Assembly (NCBI RefSeq): GCF_002355635.1
Contig: NZ_AP017558.1
Coordinates: 1,302,001 to 1,366,000 of the forward strand
DNA: 64,000 bases
Reading direction: 5' to 3'
Source: Halopenitus persicus
Lineage (GTDB): Archaea; Halobacteriota; Halobacteria; Halobacteriales; Haloferacaceae
Shown: in pieces, positions 18,587-28,787 of the stretch
Position numbering within the stretch: the first letter of the stretch is position 1
Layout: every line of letters starts with the position of its first letter
Made by a program: the position numbers and the translations under genes
The notes under the pieces: generated by a model
The model's input: the letters and a program-made list of their open reading frames with translations, nothing else
Told to the model about the DNA's origin: nothing
Databases searched by the model: none

Positions 18587-19525
18587 TCACGCCTCCCCGG
18601 CCGAACGGGCTCGACGCCGTGCGTGTTCGACGGAGCGCCCCTCGCGCAGCAGGGCGTCGACGAACAGCTCGCCGGCCTTGTAGGACGAGCGCACCATCGG
18701 CCCGGACGCGCAGTACAGGAACTCGAACTCGTCCTCGGCGACTCGACGCCAGGTTTCGAAGACGTCGGGGTGGACGTACTCGAAGACGCCGAGGTGTGAC
18801 CGTGACGGCTGCAGGTACTGGCCGAAGGTGACGATGTCGACGTCGATCTCGCGAAGGTCCGAGAGGGTCCGATAGACCTCGTGGTCGTATTCCCCGACGC
18901 CGAGCATCAGGCTCGTCTTCGTGTGGACGTCCGAGGTTCGGTTCACGCGGTCGAGCACCGACAGCGACTGGTCGTAGCCGGCGCGGCGGTCACGAACCGG
19001 CCACTGGAGCCGTTCGACCGTCTCGACGTTGTGGGCGATCACGTCGGGCTCCGCGTCGATGATCCGGTCGATCGCGTCGGGGTCGCCTCCGAAGTCGGGG
19101 ATCAGCACCTCGACGAGGATCTCGGGATCGCGGTCGTTGATCGCCCGGATCGTCTCGGCGAAGTGTGCCGACCCGCCGTCATCCAGGTCATCGCGGTCGA
19201 CGGAGGTCAAGACGACGTACTCCAGACCGATCTCCGCGACCGCGTCGGCGACGTTCTCGGGTTCCTCGGGATCGAGTGGGTCCATGCCGCCGGTTTCGAC
19301 GTCACAGAAGTTACAGCCGCGGGAGCAGCGGTCGCCCATCAGCATAAACGTCGCCGTGCCGGGGCCGTCGCGACCGGACCAGCACTCGCCGAGGTTCGGA
19401 CAGTTGGCCTCCTCACAGACCGTGTTGAGGTTCCGGTCACGGAGGGTCGACCGGATCTCGGTGAACCGCGTTCCGGACGGTGGACGCATCTTGAGCCAGT
19501 CCGGCTTCCGCCGCCTCGATTCCAT
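18587..19525 (-). CDS. lipA: Lipoyl synthase LipA
   Basis: A 312-residue radical-SAM lipoyl synthase. It inserts two sulfur atoms into octanoyl groups on lipoyl-domain proteins of 2-oxoacid dehydrogenases or the glycine cleavage system. Both Fe-S clusters are visible: the auxiliary cluster C37-X4-C42-X5-C48 in CEEANCPNLGEC and the radical-SAM cluster C67-X3-C71-X2-C74 in CSRGCNFC. The C-terminal RSSYKAGE supplies the conserved serine ligand. The ATG at 19525 sits about 26 bases from an AAAAAGG promoter-like element. It is divergent from htpX. Confidence 0.95.
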   Translation of the reverse strand: MESRRRKPDWLKMRPPSGTRFTEIRSTLRDRNLNTVCEEANCPNLGECWSGRDGPGTATFMLMGDRCSRGCNFCDVETGGMDPLDPEEPENVADAVAEIGLEYVVLTSVDRDDLDDGGSAHFAETIRAINDRDPEILVEVLIPDFGGDPDAIDRIIDAEPDVIAHNVETVERLQWPVRDRRAGYDQSLSVLDRVNRTSDVHTKTSLMLGVGEYDHEVYRTLSDLREIDVDIVTFGQYLQPSRSHLGVFEYVHPDVFETWRRVAEDEFEFLYCASGPMVRSSYKAGELFVDALLREGRSVEHARRRARSAGEA

Positions 19526-19618
19526 ACCGAACCTTGGATCCGAGACGGAAAAAGGGTACGGGAAACCGGTACGGCCGGGTTCGGCAGCCTTTAACATCCG
19601 CACCGGATATCCGGACGT

Positions 19619-20491
19619 ATGGAGTGGAGCACTGACTGGGGACTCAGGGGCAGAATGGCGTTCACGATGTTCCTGCTGTTCGCCCTCTATCTCGTCTTCA
19701 TCGCGTTCCTCCTGGAGACGGGGATGATCAGTATGGGCGGGGCGATCGTCTTCATGGGCGCGTTCTCGTTCATCCAGTACTACTACAGCGACAAACTCGC
19801 CCTTCGGAGTATGGGCGCCCGAACGGTGGAACCGGACGAAGCCCCGGAACTCCACCGGACGATCGAGCGATTGAGCCAGCAGGCCGACCTTCCCAAGCCG
19901 ACCGTCGCGATCGCCGACACCCAGGTGCCGAACGCGTTCGCGACCGGCCGGAACCAGCGGAACGCGACCGTCTGTGTCACCACCGGGCTGTTGAACACGC
20001 TGAACCAGGACGAGCTCGACGGCGTGATCGCCCACGAGCTTGCCCACGTTAAGAATCGGGACGTGATGGTGATGACCATCGCGTCGTTCCTCTCGACGAT
20101 CGCCTTCTTCGTTGTCAGGTGGGGCTGGCTCTTCGCCGGCGACGACCGGAACGCGCCCCCCGTCTGGGTCGCGATCGCGGTCTCGCTCGTGATCTGGATG
20201 ATCTCGTTTCTTCTCATCCGCGCGCTCTCGCGGTACCGGGAGTTCGCCGCGGACCGGGGCGCGGCCAGCATCACCGGCAATCCGAGCGCGCTCGCGTCGG
20301 CGCTTCAGCGCATCGACGGCCGGATGGACCGCGTGCCGTCCGAGGACCTGCGCCAGGAGGCGGAGATGAACGCCTTCTTCATCATCCCGATCCGGTCGGG
20401 GATCATCGGCAAGCTCGCCAGCACGCACCCGTCCACGGAGCGGCGGATCGAGCGGCTTCGCGATCTCGAGCGCGAACTGGAAACCGCGTGA
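19619..20491 (+). CDS. htpX: Membrane zinc metalloprotease HtpX (M48)
   Basis: A 290-residue M48 peptidase for membrane protein quality control. The HEXXH zinc site is AHELAH (H139, E140, H143) and the third ligand is the Glu of REFAADRGAA near residue 206. Two membrane segments precede the catalytic part (residues 14-32 and 40-54) and two lie between about 150 and 200. TTTAAC at 19590-19595 is about 27 bases before the ATG, fitting a leaderless transcript. The following gene, 41 bases on, is PspAB, a pairing known from other genomes. Confidence 0.93.
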   Translation: MEWSTDWGLRGRMAFTMFLLFALYLVFIAFLLETGMISMGGAIVFMGAFSFIQYYYSDKLALRSMGARTVEPDEAPELHRTIERLSQQADLPKPTVAIADTQVPNAFATGRNQRNATVCVTTGLLNTLNQDELDGVIAHELAHVKNRDVMVMTIASFLSTIAFFVVRWGWLFAGDDRNAPPVWVAIAVSLVIWMISFLLIRALSRYREFAADRGAASITGNPSALASALQRIDGRMDRVPSEDLRQEAEMNAFFIIPIRSGIIGKLASTHPSTERRIERLRDLERELETA

Positions 20492-20532
20492 GAAAGGCCC
20501 TAATCCCTCCGGCCCCTACGCCGGGACAGTAG

Positions 20533-21138
20533 ATGGGACTCTTCGAGACGATCCGGTCCGTGTTCGGCACGAACGCGGAGTCGGACGCCACGCGTGCAGC
20601 CGACCCCGAGGACCTGTTCGGGATGTCGACGGCCTATATGACGATGGAGGCCGACCTCGGATACGACCACGCCGGGGAGGCGGCGCTGTGCTTCTCCGGC
20701 GTCGACTCGACGGCGTTCGCCGACGCGGTCGACGAGGTCGAAGCCATCCTCGACGCCGGCGAAGCGGAAACGGGTACCGGATTCCACCAGCATACGGACG
20801 ACCACGGCTACCGGTGGTTCGTCCTCGAGGACGACGATCCCGAGGACCTCGTGACGAGCGTCCACTTCGCGGCCGACACGTTCGTCGAGTCCGGGTTCGG
20901 GTCGCGGCTGCTTGCTGCCGTCTTCGGATTCGAGACGGACGACCGGCGAGCCTACTGGATCTATTCCTTCCGCCGAGGGGCGTATTACCCGTTCGTCCCG
21001 ACCGGATCCAGCGACCGCGACGAACGCGTCGAGTTCAAGCTCCAGTCGGTTCTCGAGTCCGAACTCGACGTCGAGGACGACGAGTCCTACTGGTATCCGC
21101 TGTGGCCGGACGCGTCCGGCGATCATCCCTGGGAGTGA
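20533..21138 (+). CDS. pspAB: PspA-associated protein PspAB
   Basis: A 201-residue acidic soluble protein resembling the PspAB family, whose genes often follow htpX in haloarchaea and actinobacteria. Features are the start MGLFETIRSVFG, a central FHQHTDDHGYRWFVLEDDDPEDLV and the late YPLWPDASGDHPWE. Its biochemical role is unknown; membrane stress is inferred from the link to HtpX and PspA. No pspA gene is adjacent here. Confidence 0.75.
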   Translation: MGLFETIRSVFGTNAESDATRAADPEDLFGMSTAYMTMEADLGYDHAGEAALCFSGVDSTAFADAVDEVEAILDAGEAETGTGFHQHTDDHGYRWFVLEDDDPEDLVTSVHFAADTFVESGFGSRLLAAVFGFETDDRRAYWIYSFRRGAYYPFVPTGSSDRDERVEFKLQSVLESELDVEDDESYWYPLWPDASGDHPWE

Positions 21139-21143
21139 GTCGG

Positions 21144-21632
21144 ATGGCGGACTCGCCCCGAGACGACGCCCGGTATGGTGGCCGGGACCGATCACCGAAG
21201 CCGGTCCTTCGAGCGATCGCGGTGCAGGCGGCGATCCTCTCGGCGGCAACTCACGTCCTCTGGGCGTGGCCGCGTCTCGGCACGGGCACCGACCCGCGAC
21301 CCGCCACGTTCGTTCTGGCGGCGGCGTTCACCGTGCTGATCGCGGCCGCGACGGTTCGGGGTGGGGAGTACCGCCGGCTGTACGCCCTCGGTGCCGGGAC
21401 GCTCGCGGCGTTCCTCGTCGGCTTCCTCCTGTGGCATCGGACGGCCCCGATCGAGGCGCTGATCGGCGATCCGTACGCGCTCGTCGGAAAGGTCGCGGAG
21501 GCGATCGGCGTGATCGCGTTCGTCGCGCTGTACCGGCTGGCGCCGCCGACTCCGGTGGTGCTCGAGCGCCTGCGGACGGATGCCGAGGAAACGAAGACGG
21601 AGGACGTCGAGAAAACGGGGACGAAGGAGTGA
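21144..21632 (+). CDS. Small membrane protein, unknown function
   Basis: A 162-residue protein with about four hydrophobic segments (VLRAIAVQAAILSAATHVLW, ATFVLAAAFTVLIAAAT, LGAGTLAAFLVGFLLW, AIGVIAFVALYRLA) and a charged C-terminal tail. No family can be named. It starts 5 bases after pspAB and its stop overlaps the GTG of the IMPACT gene (GTGA), so all three probably share a transcript. Confidence 0.75.
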   Translation: MADSPRDDARYGGRDRSPKPVLRAIAVQAAILSAATHVLWAWPRLGTGTDPRPATFVLAAAFTVLIAAATVRGGEYRRLYALGAGTLAAFLVGFLLWHRTAPIEALIGDPYALVGKVAEAIGVIAFVALYRLAPPTPVVLERLRTDAEETKTEDVEKTGTKE

Positions 21633-22261
21633 CCGACCCGTACCTGACGGTCGCCGAACGGGCACGGATCGCCTTCGAGGTTCGGGGATCGGAGTTCATC
21701 GGCCACGTCGGACCGGCGTCGTCGGTCGAGGCGGCGGAAACGTTCATCGACGCGATCGGGACGGAATACGCCGATGCAACGCATAACGTTCCGGCCTACC
21801 GCGTGCCCGCGACGTCGCCCGAGGAACGATCGACTGACGGGAACGTGATGATCCGGGAGTACGCCAACGACGACGGAGAGCCCTCCGAATCCGCGGGAAA
21901 GCCGGCGCTAAACGTCCTCCAGGGACGTGAGATCCGCAACGTGGTCGTCGTCGTCACGCGGTACTACGGCGGGACGAACCTCGGCGTGGGCGGCCTCGTA
22001 CGGGCCTACGGACGCGCGGCGAGGGAGGCCATCGACGCGGCCGGCGTCCGCGAGGAGGTTCCACACCGTCGGCGAACGGTGACGACCACCTACGACGACT
22101 CAGGGACCGTCCGGGGGATCCTGGAGTCGGCGGACGTGAGCTTCGAGGCCGACTACGATGTCGACGTGAGCTTCGAGGTTCGGGTTCCGGTCACGGACGC
22201 TTCGGAACTCGAGGACCGGCTCCGAAGCGCGACCAGCGGGCGCGTCTCGATCGACGACTGA
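21629..22261 (+). CDS. IMPACT/YigZ family protein
   Basis: A 210-residue protein of the UPF0029 (IMPACT, YigZ) family. Eukaryotic IMPACT controls Gcn2; prokaryotic members are of uncertain function. The conserved core is HNVPAYRV, then DGEPSESAGKPAL and VVVVTRYYGGTNLGVGGLVRAYG. The C-terminal 70 residues match the ferredoxin-like second domain. The GTG at 21629 overlaps the previous stop; the conserved region begins only about ten residues later, so the start is well fixed. Confidence 0.9.
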   Translation: MTDPYLTVAERARIAFEVRGSEFIGHVGPASSVEAAETFIDAIGTEYADATHNVPAYRVPATSPEERSTDGNVMIREYANDDGEPSESAGKPALNVLQGREIRNVVVVVTRYYGGTNLGVGGLVRAYGRAAREAIDAAGVREEVPHRRRTVTTTYDDSGTVRGILESADVSFEADYDVDVSFEVRVPVTDASELEDRLRSATSGRVSIDD

Positions 22262-22499
22262 TCGGTGGCCGCCGCGAACGGAGCCGTCGCGGCAGCATCC
22301 GTCACGAAATAGCGAGCAGGCGATGGGAATTCCGGGCGCACCGAACGGCAAGATTCGTCGCTCGGGCCGATACGTGGATCCCACGGCGGCACATCGCGCA
22401 CCCGCCTCGCCGACCGTGGGGCAAGCGGTCAGGACATACGGCGGTTGGGTCGGTATCGGGTATATACCTCCGCACGGGGCCGGACCCGAACTGGCCGAG

Positions 22500-22718
22500 T
22501 CAGTCGACGATGATGTCGGAGCCGTTCTCGGAGATCCCGCCGGAATCCGGCTCCATCTCCCGCTGGTAGCGGTCGATCCACTCGGCGAAGCAGTCGGGAC
22601 AGAGCCGCTGGGTGTCGATGTTCGCGCGGTCGACGCTCAGCCGAATCGTTCGGGCGAGCGCGTCCGGCGTCGGGTCCCCGCAGGCGCTACAGGGCTCGTC
22701 TGGCTCCGCGTCGGTCAT
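22500..22718 (-). CDS. Small zinc-finger-like protein
   Basis: A 72-residue acidic protein with two CXXC-type pairs (CSACG near residue 10 and CPDC near 40), the usual layout of a small treble-clef or ribbon zinc finger. The function is unknown; haloarchaea have many such micro-proteins. A TCTTAAAAGG stretch at about 22740-22749 gives a TATA-like box 25 bases upstream of the ATG. Confidence 0.75.
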   Translation of the reverse strand: MTDAEPDEPCSACGDPTPDALARTIRLSVDRANIDTQRLCPDCFAEWIDRYQREMEPDSGGISENGSDIIVD

Positions 22719-22800
22719 ACCGGTACCTATCCGGGCAGTCTCTTAAAAGGGACGGGGCGGTCGGTGCGGAGGCGGGGGCTGCTGCCGGTCGGTGACGAAA

Positions 22801-23478
22801 TCACGTCGTGCGGAACGCCCGATCGCCGGCGTCGCCGAGGCCAGGAACGATGAAACCGTCGTCGTCGAGATGGTCGTCGATCGAGACCGTGAGCAGGTCG
22901 GCCTCGGGAGCGGCGTCCCCGACCCGAACGAGACCGTCGGGCGCCGAGACGGCCGAGAGAACGAACAGGTTCTCGTAGCCGTCGGCCTCCGAGAGCACGT
23001 GATCGAGGACGGCACACATCGTCGAGCCGGTGGCGAGCATCGGGTCGGCAACGATGACCGTGTCGTCGTCGGTTATCTCGGGAAGCTTCACGTAGTCGAT
23101 CGTGATCGGGAACTCGCCGTCGTCGTTCATTCCGGCGTCCTCGTCGCGTCCCGCGGAGATGACTCCCTGTTTGGCTCGGGGGAACGCCTTGAGCAACCCT
23201 TCGACGAACGGGGTCGCGGCGCGCAACACGTTGATGATCACGACGTCGTCGAGCCCCTTCACGCGCTCGCCAGTGGTTTCCGCAAGGGGGGTCGTGACGG
23301 GGACGTACTCGGTGTCCATCGCGCCGTCGATGATCTCGTAGCCGCAGATCCGGCCGAGCTTGACGAGCCCCTTTCGAAAGGCGACCTGCTCGGTCTCGAC
23401 GTCCCGGAGCCGCGAGAGGGTGTCCTTCGCCAGCGCGTGCGTGATGAGGTAGGCGTCGTCGCGGTCTTCGATCGTCAT
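22801..23478 (-). CDS. upp: Uracil phosphoribosyltransferase
   Basis: A 225-residue pyrimidine salvage enzyme making UMP from uracil and PRPP. The PRPP-binding motif [14 protein letters not shown] is near residues 145-158. The N-terminal [21 protein letters not shown] and C-terminal uracil-binding region are typical. CTTTAAAA at 23503-23510 lies 28 bases upstream of the ATG, so the transcript is probably leaderless. The 145 bases to the helicase gene hold both divergent promoters. Confidence 0.95.
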   Translation of the reverse strand: MTIEDRDDAYLITHALAKDTLSRLRDVETEQVAFRKGLVKLGRICGYEIIDGAMDTEYVPVTTPLAETTGERVKGLDDVVIINVLRAATPFVEGLLKAFPRAKQGVISAGRDEDAGMNDDGEFPITIDYVKLPEITDDDTVIVADPMLATGSTMCAVLDHVLSEADGYENLFVLSAVSAPDGLVRVGDAAPEADLLTVSIDDHLDDDGFIVPGLGDAGDRAFRTT

Positions 23479-23502
23479 TGTCGGCGATACCGGTCGCCGA
23501 GT

Positions 23503-23510
23503 CTTTAAAA
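23503..23510 (-). promoter_or_regulatory. TATA box of upp
   Basis: TTTTAAAG on the minus strand is centred 28 bases before the upp ATG. It fits leaderless transcription. Confidence 0.55.
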
Positions 23511-23623
23511 ACCCGGTTTCAGCCGCTCGGGGATCGAGACGGACGGGACCCTCACGCCCGGTCGGGGATCCGAGCCCGTGGGTGACCCGACCCCTTTTAG
23601 CCGATGCCGGCCAATCACCGGTC

Positions 23624-25933
23624 GTGTCAGACCCGGCGTACCTGCGGTTCTTCCCGTACGAGGAGCCCTATCCGAACCAGCGCGAGGCGATGGACAGGGT
23701 CGCCAACGCGCTCTCGCGCGGCCAGGACGTCCTCTTCGAGGGCGCGCCGGGAACCGGAAAGACCCTTTCGGCGCTCGTTCCGGCGCTGGAGCACGCACGC
23801 GAACACGACCGGACGGTCGTCATCACCACGAACGTCCACCAGCAGATGCGCCAGTTCGTCGAGGACGCGCGGGCGATCACGCGAACGGAGCCGATCCGCG
23901 CGGTGGTTTTTAAGGGGAAGTCGTCGATGTGTCACATCGACGTCGACTACCAGGAGTGCCAGACCCTGCGGGACACGACGCGGTCGCTGGTCGAGACCGA
24001 GTCCGACAAGGGCGAACTCGAACGCCGCCAGCGTGAGCTCCTCGCGGAGAGCCGTGACGGCGACGCGTCGGCCGCGCAGGCCCGGGAAGCCGTGATGGAG
24101 GAGCTCGACGAGCTGGAGGACGAGCTGGCGGAGATCGACGCCGCGAACGTCTGTGACCACTACTACAACAACCTCACCCGGGACACGGACGCGTTCTTCG
24201 AGTGGCTCTTCGAGGACGTCCGGACGCCCGAGGACGTCTACGAGTACGCGGAGCAGCGCGAGCTGTGCGGCTACGAGCTGCTGAAGGAGGGAATGGAGGG
24301 GGTCGACCTCGTCGTCTGCAACTACCACCACCTGCTCGACCCGACGATCCGCGAGCAGTTCTTCCGCTGGATCGATCGCGACCCCTCGGACATCATCACC
24401 GTGTTCGACGAGGCGCACAACGTCGAGGACGCCGCGCGCGAGCACGCGACGCGAACGCTCACGGAGAACACCCTCGAATCGGCGCTCGAGGAGATCGACG
24501 GGACCGACGACTCGAGAGCCGAGGCCGCGGAGAACGTCGTTTCGGCGTTCCACGAGGCGCTCGTCGAGACGTACGATGCGGGGCTCGGGTTCGGCGCCCG
24601 GGAGTCGGTCGGCGACCGGTGGGAGGACGTCTCGATAGCCAACGAGGACCGACGCGACGACCTCACGCTCGCGTTCCTCGACCGATACGAGGGCCGGGGG
24701 ATCGACGTCGAGACTGATCTCGCGGTTCAGCTCGGACGATCGCTCGACGAGGAGTACGAACGCCAGTATCGGGAGGGCGAAACCACGAGCCGGAAGGAGT
24801 CGGGGACTCTGCAGGCTGCACGGTTCATCTCGACGTGGATGGACGAGGGCGTGGAGTTCGGCCAGTATCCGGTCGTTGCAGTGCGGCGCAACGAGGCCAC
24901 GGACGAGGTCTACGGCCGGGCGGAGCTGTACACCTGTATCCCGCAAGCGGTCACGAGCGAGCTGTTCGAGGAGGTCGCCGCGTCGGTCCTGATGAGCGCG
25001 ACGCTGCGCCCGTTCGACGTGACCGCCGACGTGCTCGGGCTCGAGGACGTCGCGAGCCTCGCCTACGAGCTCGCGTACCCGGAGTCAAACCGGATCACCT
25101 ACGCCGTCGACACGCCGCCGCTGTTCGCCTCCGACCGCTCGGACCCGGACGTTCAGGAGACCGTAGGGGAACTCCTTCGGGATGCCATCCGGTTCACGCC
25201 CGGGAACACGCTGGTCTTCTTCCCGTCGTATGCGGAGGCCGAACGGTACCACGAGCGGCTCCGAAGCGGGATCGACGGCGGTCCGGCGGCCCACATCGAC
25301 GGGCGTGAAGCGAGAGAGGGACGATCGGGATCGACCGGAACGGGAGCGAGCGCGACCGGAGCGGGAGCGAACCCGACGGGAACGGGAGCGAGCGCGACCG
25401 GAGCGGAGTCGCTCGGGACGCTCCTCCTCGATGGATCGAGCGCGGAGACCGAGGACCTGCGCCGGCGGTTGGTCGAGAGCGACGACTGCGCGCTGTTCAC
25501 CTCGCTGTGGGGGACGCTCGCCGAGGGCGTGAGCTTCGACGACGACGCGGCACGGACCGTGATCGTCGTCGGCGTTCCGTATCCGCACCTCTCGGACCGG
25601 ATGGAGGCGGTCCAGGCCGCCTACGACCGCGCGTTCGCGGACGGGTCCGGAACCCGCGATCCGGGATGGACCTACGCCGTCGAGGTGCCCACGATCAGGA
25701 AGACGCGACAGGCACTCGGTCGCGTCATCCGGGGACCCGACGACTTCGGAGTTCGGATCCTCGCCGACCGACGCTACACCGATGCGGACATGGGGAAGTA
25801 CTCGGTCAGGGATCGGTTCCCGCCCGAGGAGCGCTCGGAGCTCATCGACATCGCGCCGGAGAAGGTGAAGTTCGGGGCGTTGAACTTCTTCACCGACCAC
25901 GACGCCTACGACGGGGATCCGCCGAGCCCGTAG
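23624..25933 (+). CDS. XPD/DinG-like Fe-S superfamily 2 helicase
   Basis: A 769-residue DNA helicase of the Rad3/XPD/DinG group, expected to unwind DNA 5' to 3' in repair. Walker A is APGTGKT at 41-47 and the DEAH box is [12 protein letters not shown]. The Fe-S domain has its four cysteines at about 103, 112, 177 and 215 (SMCH, QECQ, NVCDH, ELCGYE). Motif VI is the late [15 protein letters not shown] Gly/Thr/Ala/Ser repeat insert (about 565-595) lies inside helicase domain 2. The GTG at 23624 is chosen because a CTTTTAG box lies about 27 bases before it. Confidence 0.9.
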   Translation: MSDPAYLRFFPYEEPYPNQREAMDRVANALSRGQDVLFEGAPGTGKTLSALVPALEHAREHDRTVVITTNVHQQMRQFVEDARAITRTEPIRAVVFKGKSSMCHIDVDYQECQTLRDTTRSLVETESDKGELERRQRELLAESRDGDASAAQAREAVMEELDELEDELAEIDAANVCDHYYNNLTRDTDAFFEWLFEDVRTPEDVYEYAEQRELCGYELLKEGMEGVDLVVCNYHHLLDPTIREQFFRWIDRDPSDIITVFDEAHNVEDAAREHATRTLTENTLESALEEIDGTDDSRAEAAENVVSAFHEALVETYDAGLGFGARESVGDRWEDVSIANEDRRDDLTLAFLDRYEGRGIDVETDLAVQLGRSLDEEYERQYREGETTSRKESGTLQAARFISTWMDEGVEFGQYPVVAVRRNEATDEVYGRAELYTCIPQAVTSELFEEVAASVLMSATLRPFDVTADVLGLEDVASLAYELAYPESNRITYAVDTPPLFASDRSDPDVQETVGELLRDAIRFTPGNTLVFFPSYAEAERYHERLRSGIDGGPAAHIDGREAREGRSGSTGTGASATGAGANPTGTGASATGAESLGTLLLDGSSAETEDLRRRLVESDDCALFTSLWGTLAEGVSFDDDAARTVIVVGVPYPHLSDRMEAVQAAYDRAFADGSGTRDPGWTYAVEVPTIRKTRQALGRVIRGPDDFGVRILADRRYTDADMGKYSVRDRFPPEERSELIDIAPEKVKFGALNFFTDHDAYDGDPPSP
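25330..25410 (+). repeat. In-frame repeat inside the helicase gene
   Basis: Units near ACGGGAGCGAGCGCGACC recur about four times and encode a Gly/Thr/Ala/Ser linker within helicase domain 2. It is unusual for a low-complexity insert to sit inside this domain; frame is kept. Confidence 0.7.
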
Positions 25934-25959
25934 CAGCGGGACGGGAATCAGCGAACTGG

Positions 25960-26030
25960 AGACCGGCGGACCGGAAACCGGCGGACCGGAAGCCGGCGGA
26001 TCGGAAACCGGCGGACCGGAACAGCCCGGC
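25960..26030 (+). repeat. 15-bp tandem repeat between helicase and nob1
   Basis: The unit CCGGAAACCGGCGGA (small variants) is repeated about four to five times in the 121-base gap between two convergent genes. No terminator hairpin is separate from it; the repeat itself can fold weakly (CCGG...CCGG). Confidence 0.85.
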
Positions 26031-26054
26031 CAAAGCGGGACCCGGACGACCGCC

Positions 26055-26513
26055 TCAGCTTGGATTCTTGCGGGTTAAGTCGCTGCCGCAGACCGGACAC
26101 CGGTCACGGTCGTCCTCGAACGTCCGGCCGCAGCCGGCGCACTGAAACAGCCACTCGCGCTCCTCGGTGATCCCCTCACGCGCGATCGCGTCGACGGTGA
26201 CGCCGAGTCGCTCGGCGACGTTCTGCATCGCGTAGTCGTCGGTGACCAGCGTCGCGTCGAGTTCGACCGCGGCGGCGATCAGCCGAGCGTCGGTCGTCGA
26301 GAGCACGTCGGCGTCGCCCGACTCGCGCGCCGCGCGCTCGACGCGCCTGATGGCGTCCGCGTCGGGGACGTGCACGCGCATCCCCGACCCCTCCATCGCG
26401 TCGAAACGGAGGGCGTGACCGCCCTCGAGTTCCTCGTGGACCGCCGGGATCGACGCCGTCGGCCCGTCGACGTCGTACTCGTGGATGAACGCCGACGAGT
26501 CGAGGACGTGCAT
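26055..26513 (-). CDS. nob1: rRNA maturation endonuclease Nob1
   Basis: A 152-residue PIN-domain nuclease with a C-terminal zinc ribbon. Nob1 cuts the 3' end of 16S rRNA in the small subunit precursor. PIN acidic residues are D5 (VLDSSAFI), E28/E29, D75 (STTDARL) and D92/D93 (LVTDDYAM). Zinc ligands are C125, C128, C139 and C142 (CAGC, CPVC). The ATG at 26513 overlaps by one base the stop of the PRC-barrel gene, so the two are co-transcribed. Confidence 0.95.
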   Translation of the reverse strand: MHVLDSSAFIHEYDVDGPTASIPAVHEELEGGHALRFDAMEGSGMRVHVPDADAIRRVERAARESGDADVLSTTDARLIAAAVELDATLVTDDYAMQNVAERLGVTVDAIAREGITEEREWLFQCAGCGRTFEDDRDRCPVCGSDLTRKNPS

Positions 26514-26758
26514 TACCGCGAAACGACGATGTAGTCCTTGACTGCCTGCACGTTCCCGACCGGGATCTTCAGCCGGCCGCGGTCGTCGGCGGCGAACCCG
26601 ACCCGTCCGGGGTCGAGCTGCTCGTGCGGCGAGACGAGGAGGTTCCGCAGCTCGCCCGTCTTCAGGTCCATCGTGATGTTGTACAGGTCGCCGAGTTCGG
26701 TCCCGTCCGAACCCATTACCGCCTTGCCCGAGAGGTTCTCGGCGAGGATGTCGGCCAT
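26513..26758 (-). CDS. PRC-barrel domain protein
   Basis: An 81-residue single PRC-barrel protein (LSGKAVMGSDGTELGDLYNIT as core, ending VKDYIVVSR). PRC-barrels occur in photosynthetic reaction centres and in the ribosome maturation factor RimM, and free-standing archaeal ones may aid rRNA processing; the pairing with nob1 supports a ribosome role, by inference. The ATG at 26758 fits; the box TTAAA at 26784-26788 is 28 bases upstream. Confidence 0.9.
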   Translation of the reverse strand: MADILAENLSGKAVMGSDGTELGDLYNITMDLKTGELRNLLVSPHEQLDPGRVGFAADDRGRLKIPVGNVQAVKDYIVVSR

Positions 26759-26782
26759 ACTGTGACCGATCCGGGCAGTCCC

Positions 26783-26789
26783 CTTAAAC
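26783..26789 (-). promoter_or_regulatory. TATA box of the PRC-barrel/nob1 operon
   Basis: GTTTAAG on the minus strand is centred 28 bases before the ATG at 26758, the usual distance for a leaderless haloarchaeal transcript. Confidence 0.55.
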
Positions 26790-26957
26790 GCCACGGGGCG
26801 TCAGACGGCCGACGGACGCGATCGACTCGCGTCGTCGCCCGACGTCGCGGGCCGGGAAGGGCCACGGGCACCTCGCCGCCGCGCGTCTCGGCGTTCTGAA
26901 ACACTTAACTGGCGTCCACGACTCGAACACGGTAGTAACCTTCTCGGGGGCATTTCG

Positions 26958-28751
26958 ATGACCGACGACACACACTCCGACACCCTTCGAACGCCGATCG
27001 TCGCCGTGCTCGGTCACGTCGACCACGGCAAGACTAGCCTGCTCGATAAGATACGCGGATCGGCCGTCAGCGAGGGAGAGGCGGGTGCGATCACCCAGCA
27101 CATCGGGGCGACCGACATCCCGCTGTCGACGATCTCCACGATGGCCGGCGAGCTCGTTCAGCCGGAGGACTTCGACCTCCCCGGGCTGCTGTTCATCGAC
27201 ACGCCGGGCCACCACTCCTTTTCGACCCTCCGTGCGCGCGGCGGCGCGCTCGCGGACATCGCGGTGCTGGTCGTCGACGTGAACGACGGCTTCCAGCCGC
27301 AGACGGAGGAGGCGATCGACATCCTCCGACGGACCGGAACGCCGTTCGTCGTCGCCGCCAACAAGATCGACACCACGCCGGGATGGAACCCGCGGGAGGG
27401 AGCGCCGGTCCAAGAGACCTACGAGGCGCAGTCGGACCGTGCCCGGTCGATGCTCGACGAGAACCTCTACGCGCTCATCGGCGAACTCTCCGACGCCGGG
27501 TTCTCCGCGGACCTCTACTGGCGCGTCCAGGACTTCCAGAAGAACATCGGCGTCGTGCCCGTCTCCGCGCTGACCGGCGAGGGAGTGCCGGACCTACTGA
27601 CCGTGCTGATGGGTCTGTCCCAGCGGTTTATGAAGGAGGAGATGGCGATCGACGTGTCGGGACCGGGCGTCGGGACGGTCCTCGAGGTGAAGGAGGAGCG
27701 GGGGTTCGGAGCAACGGTCGACGCCGTGATGTACGACGGCGTGATCCGAACGGACGACCAGGTCGTCATCGGCGGCCAGGACGAACCGATCGTCACCGAC
27801 ATCCGTGCGCTGTTGCAGCCGCAGCCGCTCGCGGAGATCCGGACCGAAAAACAGTTCGAAAAGGTCGATTCGGTCGCCGCCGCCGCGGGCGTGAAGATCG
27901 CCGCACCCGATCTCGAGGACGCGATGGCCGGAGCGCCGGTTCGGGTCGTTCGCGACCGCGACCTCGACGACGTTGTCGCGGAGGTGACTGCGGAACTCGA
28001 GGAGATCGACGTCGACACCGCCGATGACGGCGTCGTGATCAAGGCGGACACGCTCGGCTCGCTCGAGGCGATGGCGAGCGCGCTCGAGGAGGCGGAGATC
28101 CCGATCATGCGTGCCGAGGTCGGCGACATCGCGCCGCGGGACGTCGCGATCGCCGAGACCGCGAACCAGGACGAGCACAAGGCGATCCTCGGGTTCAACG
28201 TCGACGTGCTCCCGAACGCCAGGGACGAACTCGAGGTCGCCGACGTCAAGCTGTTCACCGACGAGGTCATCTACCAGCTCATCGAGGAGTACGACACCTT
28301 CGTCGAGGAGCGCAAGCGCGCCCAACAGGAGACCGTCCTCGATAAGATCGTCAGGCCGGCACGCTTCCGGCTGTTGCCCGACCACACCTTCCGCCAGAAC
28401 GACCCCGCGGTCGTCGGCGTCGAGGTGCTCGCTGGAACGCTCCAGAACAACCGGCACGTGGTCGCCTTCGAGAACGGCGAGCCGGACCGCCGAGGTCAGC
28501 TCTCGGGGATCCAGAAACAGGGCGAGGACGTCGAGGAGGCTCGCGCCGGCGAGCGGGTCAGCGTCGCCATCGACGGCCCCACGGTCGGCCGCCAGATCGA
28601 GGAGGGCGACGTCCTCTGGACGGAGATCCCCGAAAAGCACGCGAAGATCCTCGAACAGGAGCTCGCCGACGACATCACGGCCGACGAGCTGGAGGCGCTC
28701 CACGGCTACCTCGACAAGCGCCGGAGCCGCGACCCCTTTTGGGGAAAATGA
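26958..28751 (+). CDS. infB: Translation initiation factor aIF5B (IF-2)
   Basis: A 597-residue GTPase that helps join ribosomal subunits and position initiator tRNA. G1 is GHVDHGKT at 19-26, G3 DTPGHHSF and G4 NKID. Domains follow the archaeal order: G domain to about 230, beta barrel II, alpha/beta domain III and C-terminal domain IV ending in [11 protein letters not shown]. Length is normal and there is no intein. CACTTAAC lies about 58 bases before the ATG, so the mRNA probably has a short leader. The gene is divergent from PRC-barrel/nob1. Confidence 0.96.
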   Translation: MTDDTHSDTLRTPIVAVLGHVDHGKTSLLDKIRGSAVSEGEAGAITQHIGATDIPLSTISTMAGELVQPEDFDLPGLLFIDTPGHHSFSTLRARGGALADIAVLVVDVNDGFQPQTEEAIDILRRTGTPFVVAANKIDTTPGWNPREGAPVQETYEAQSDRARSMLDENLYALIGELSDAGFSADLYWRVQDFQKNIGVVPVSALTGEGVPDLLTVLMGLSQRFMKEEMAIDVSGPGVGTVLEVKEERGFGATVDAVMYDGVIRTDDQVVIGGQDEPIVTDIRALLQPQPLAEIRTEKQFEKVDSVAAAAGVKIAAPDLEDAMAGAPVRVVRDRDLDDVVAEVTAELEEIDVDTADDGVVIKADTLGSLEAMASALEEAEIPIMRAEVGDIAPRDVAIAETANQDEHKAILGFNVDVLPNARDELEVADVKLFTDEVIYQLIEEYDTFVEERKRAQQETVLDKIVRPARFRLLPDHTFRQNDPAVVGVEVLAGTLQNNRHVVAFENGEPDRRGQLSGIQKQGEDVEEARAGERVSVAIDGPTVGRQIEEGDVLWTEIPEKHAKILEQELADDITADELEALHGYLDKRRSRDPFWGK

Positions 28752-28787
28752 GGCGATCGGGAACCCGCGGCCGACCGCACCGTCTCG

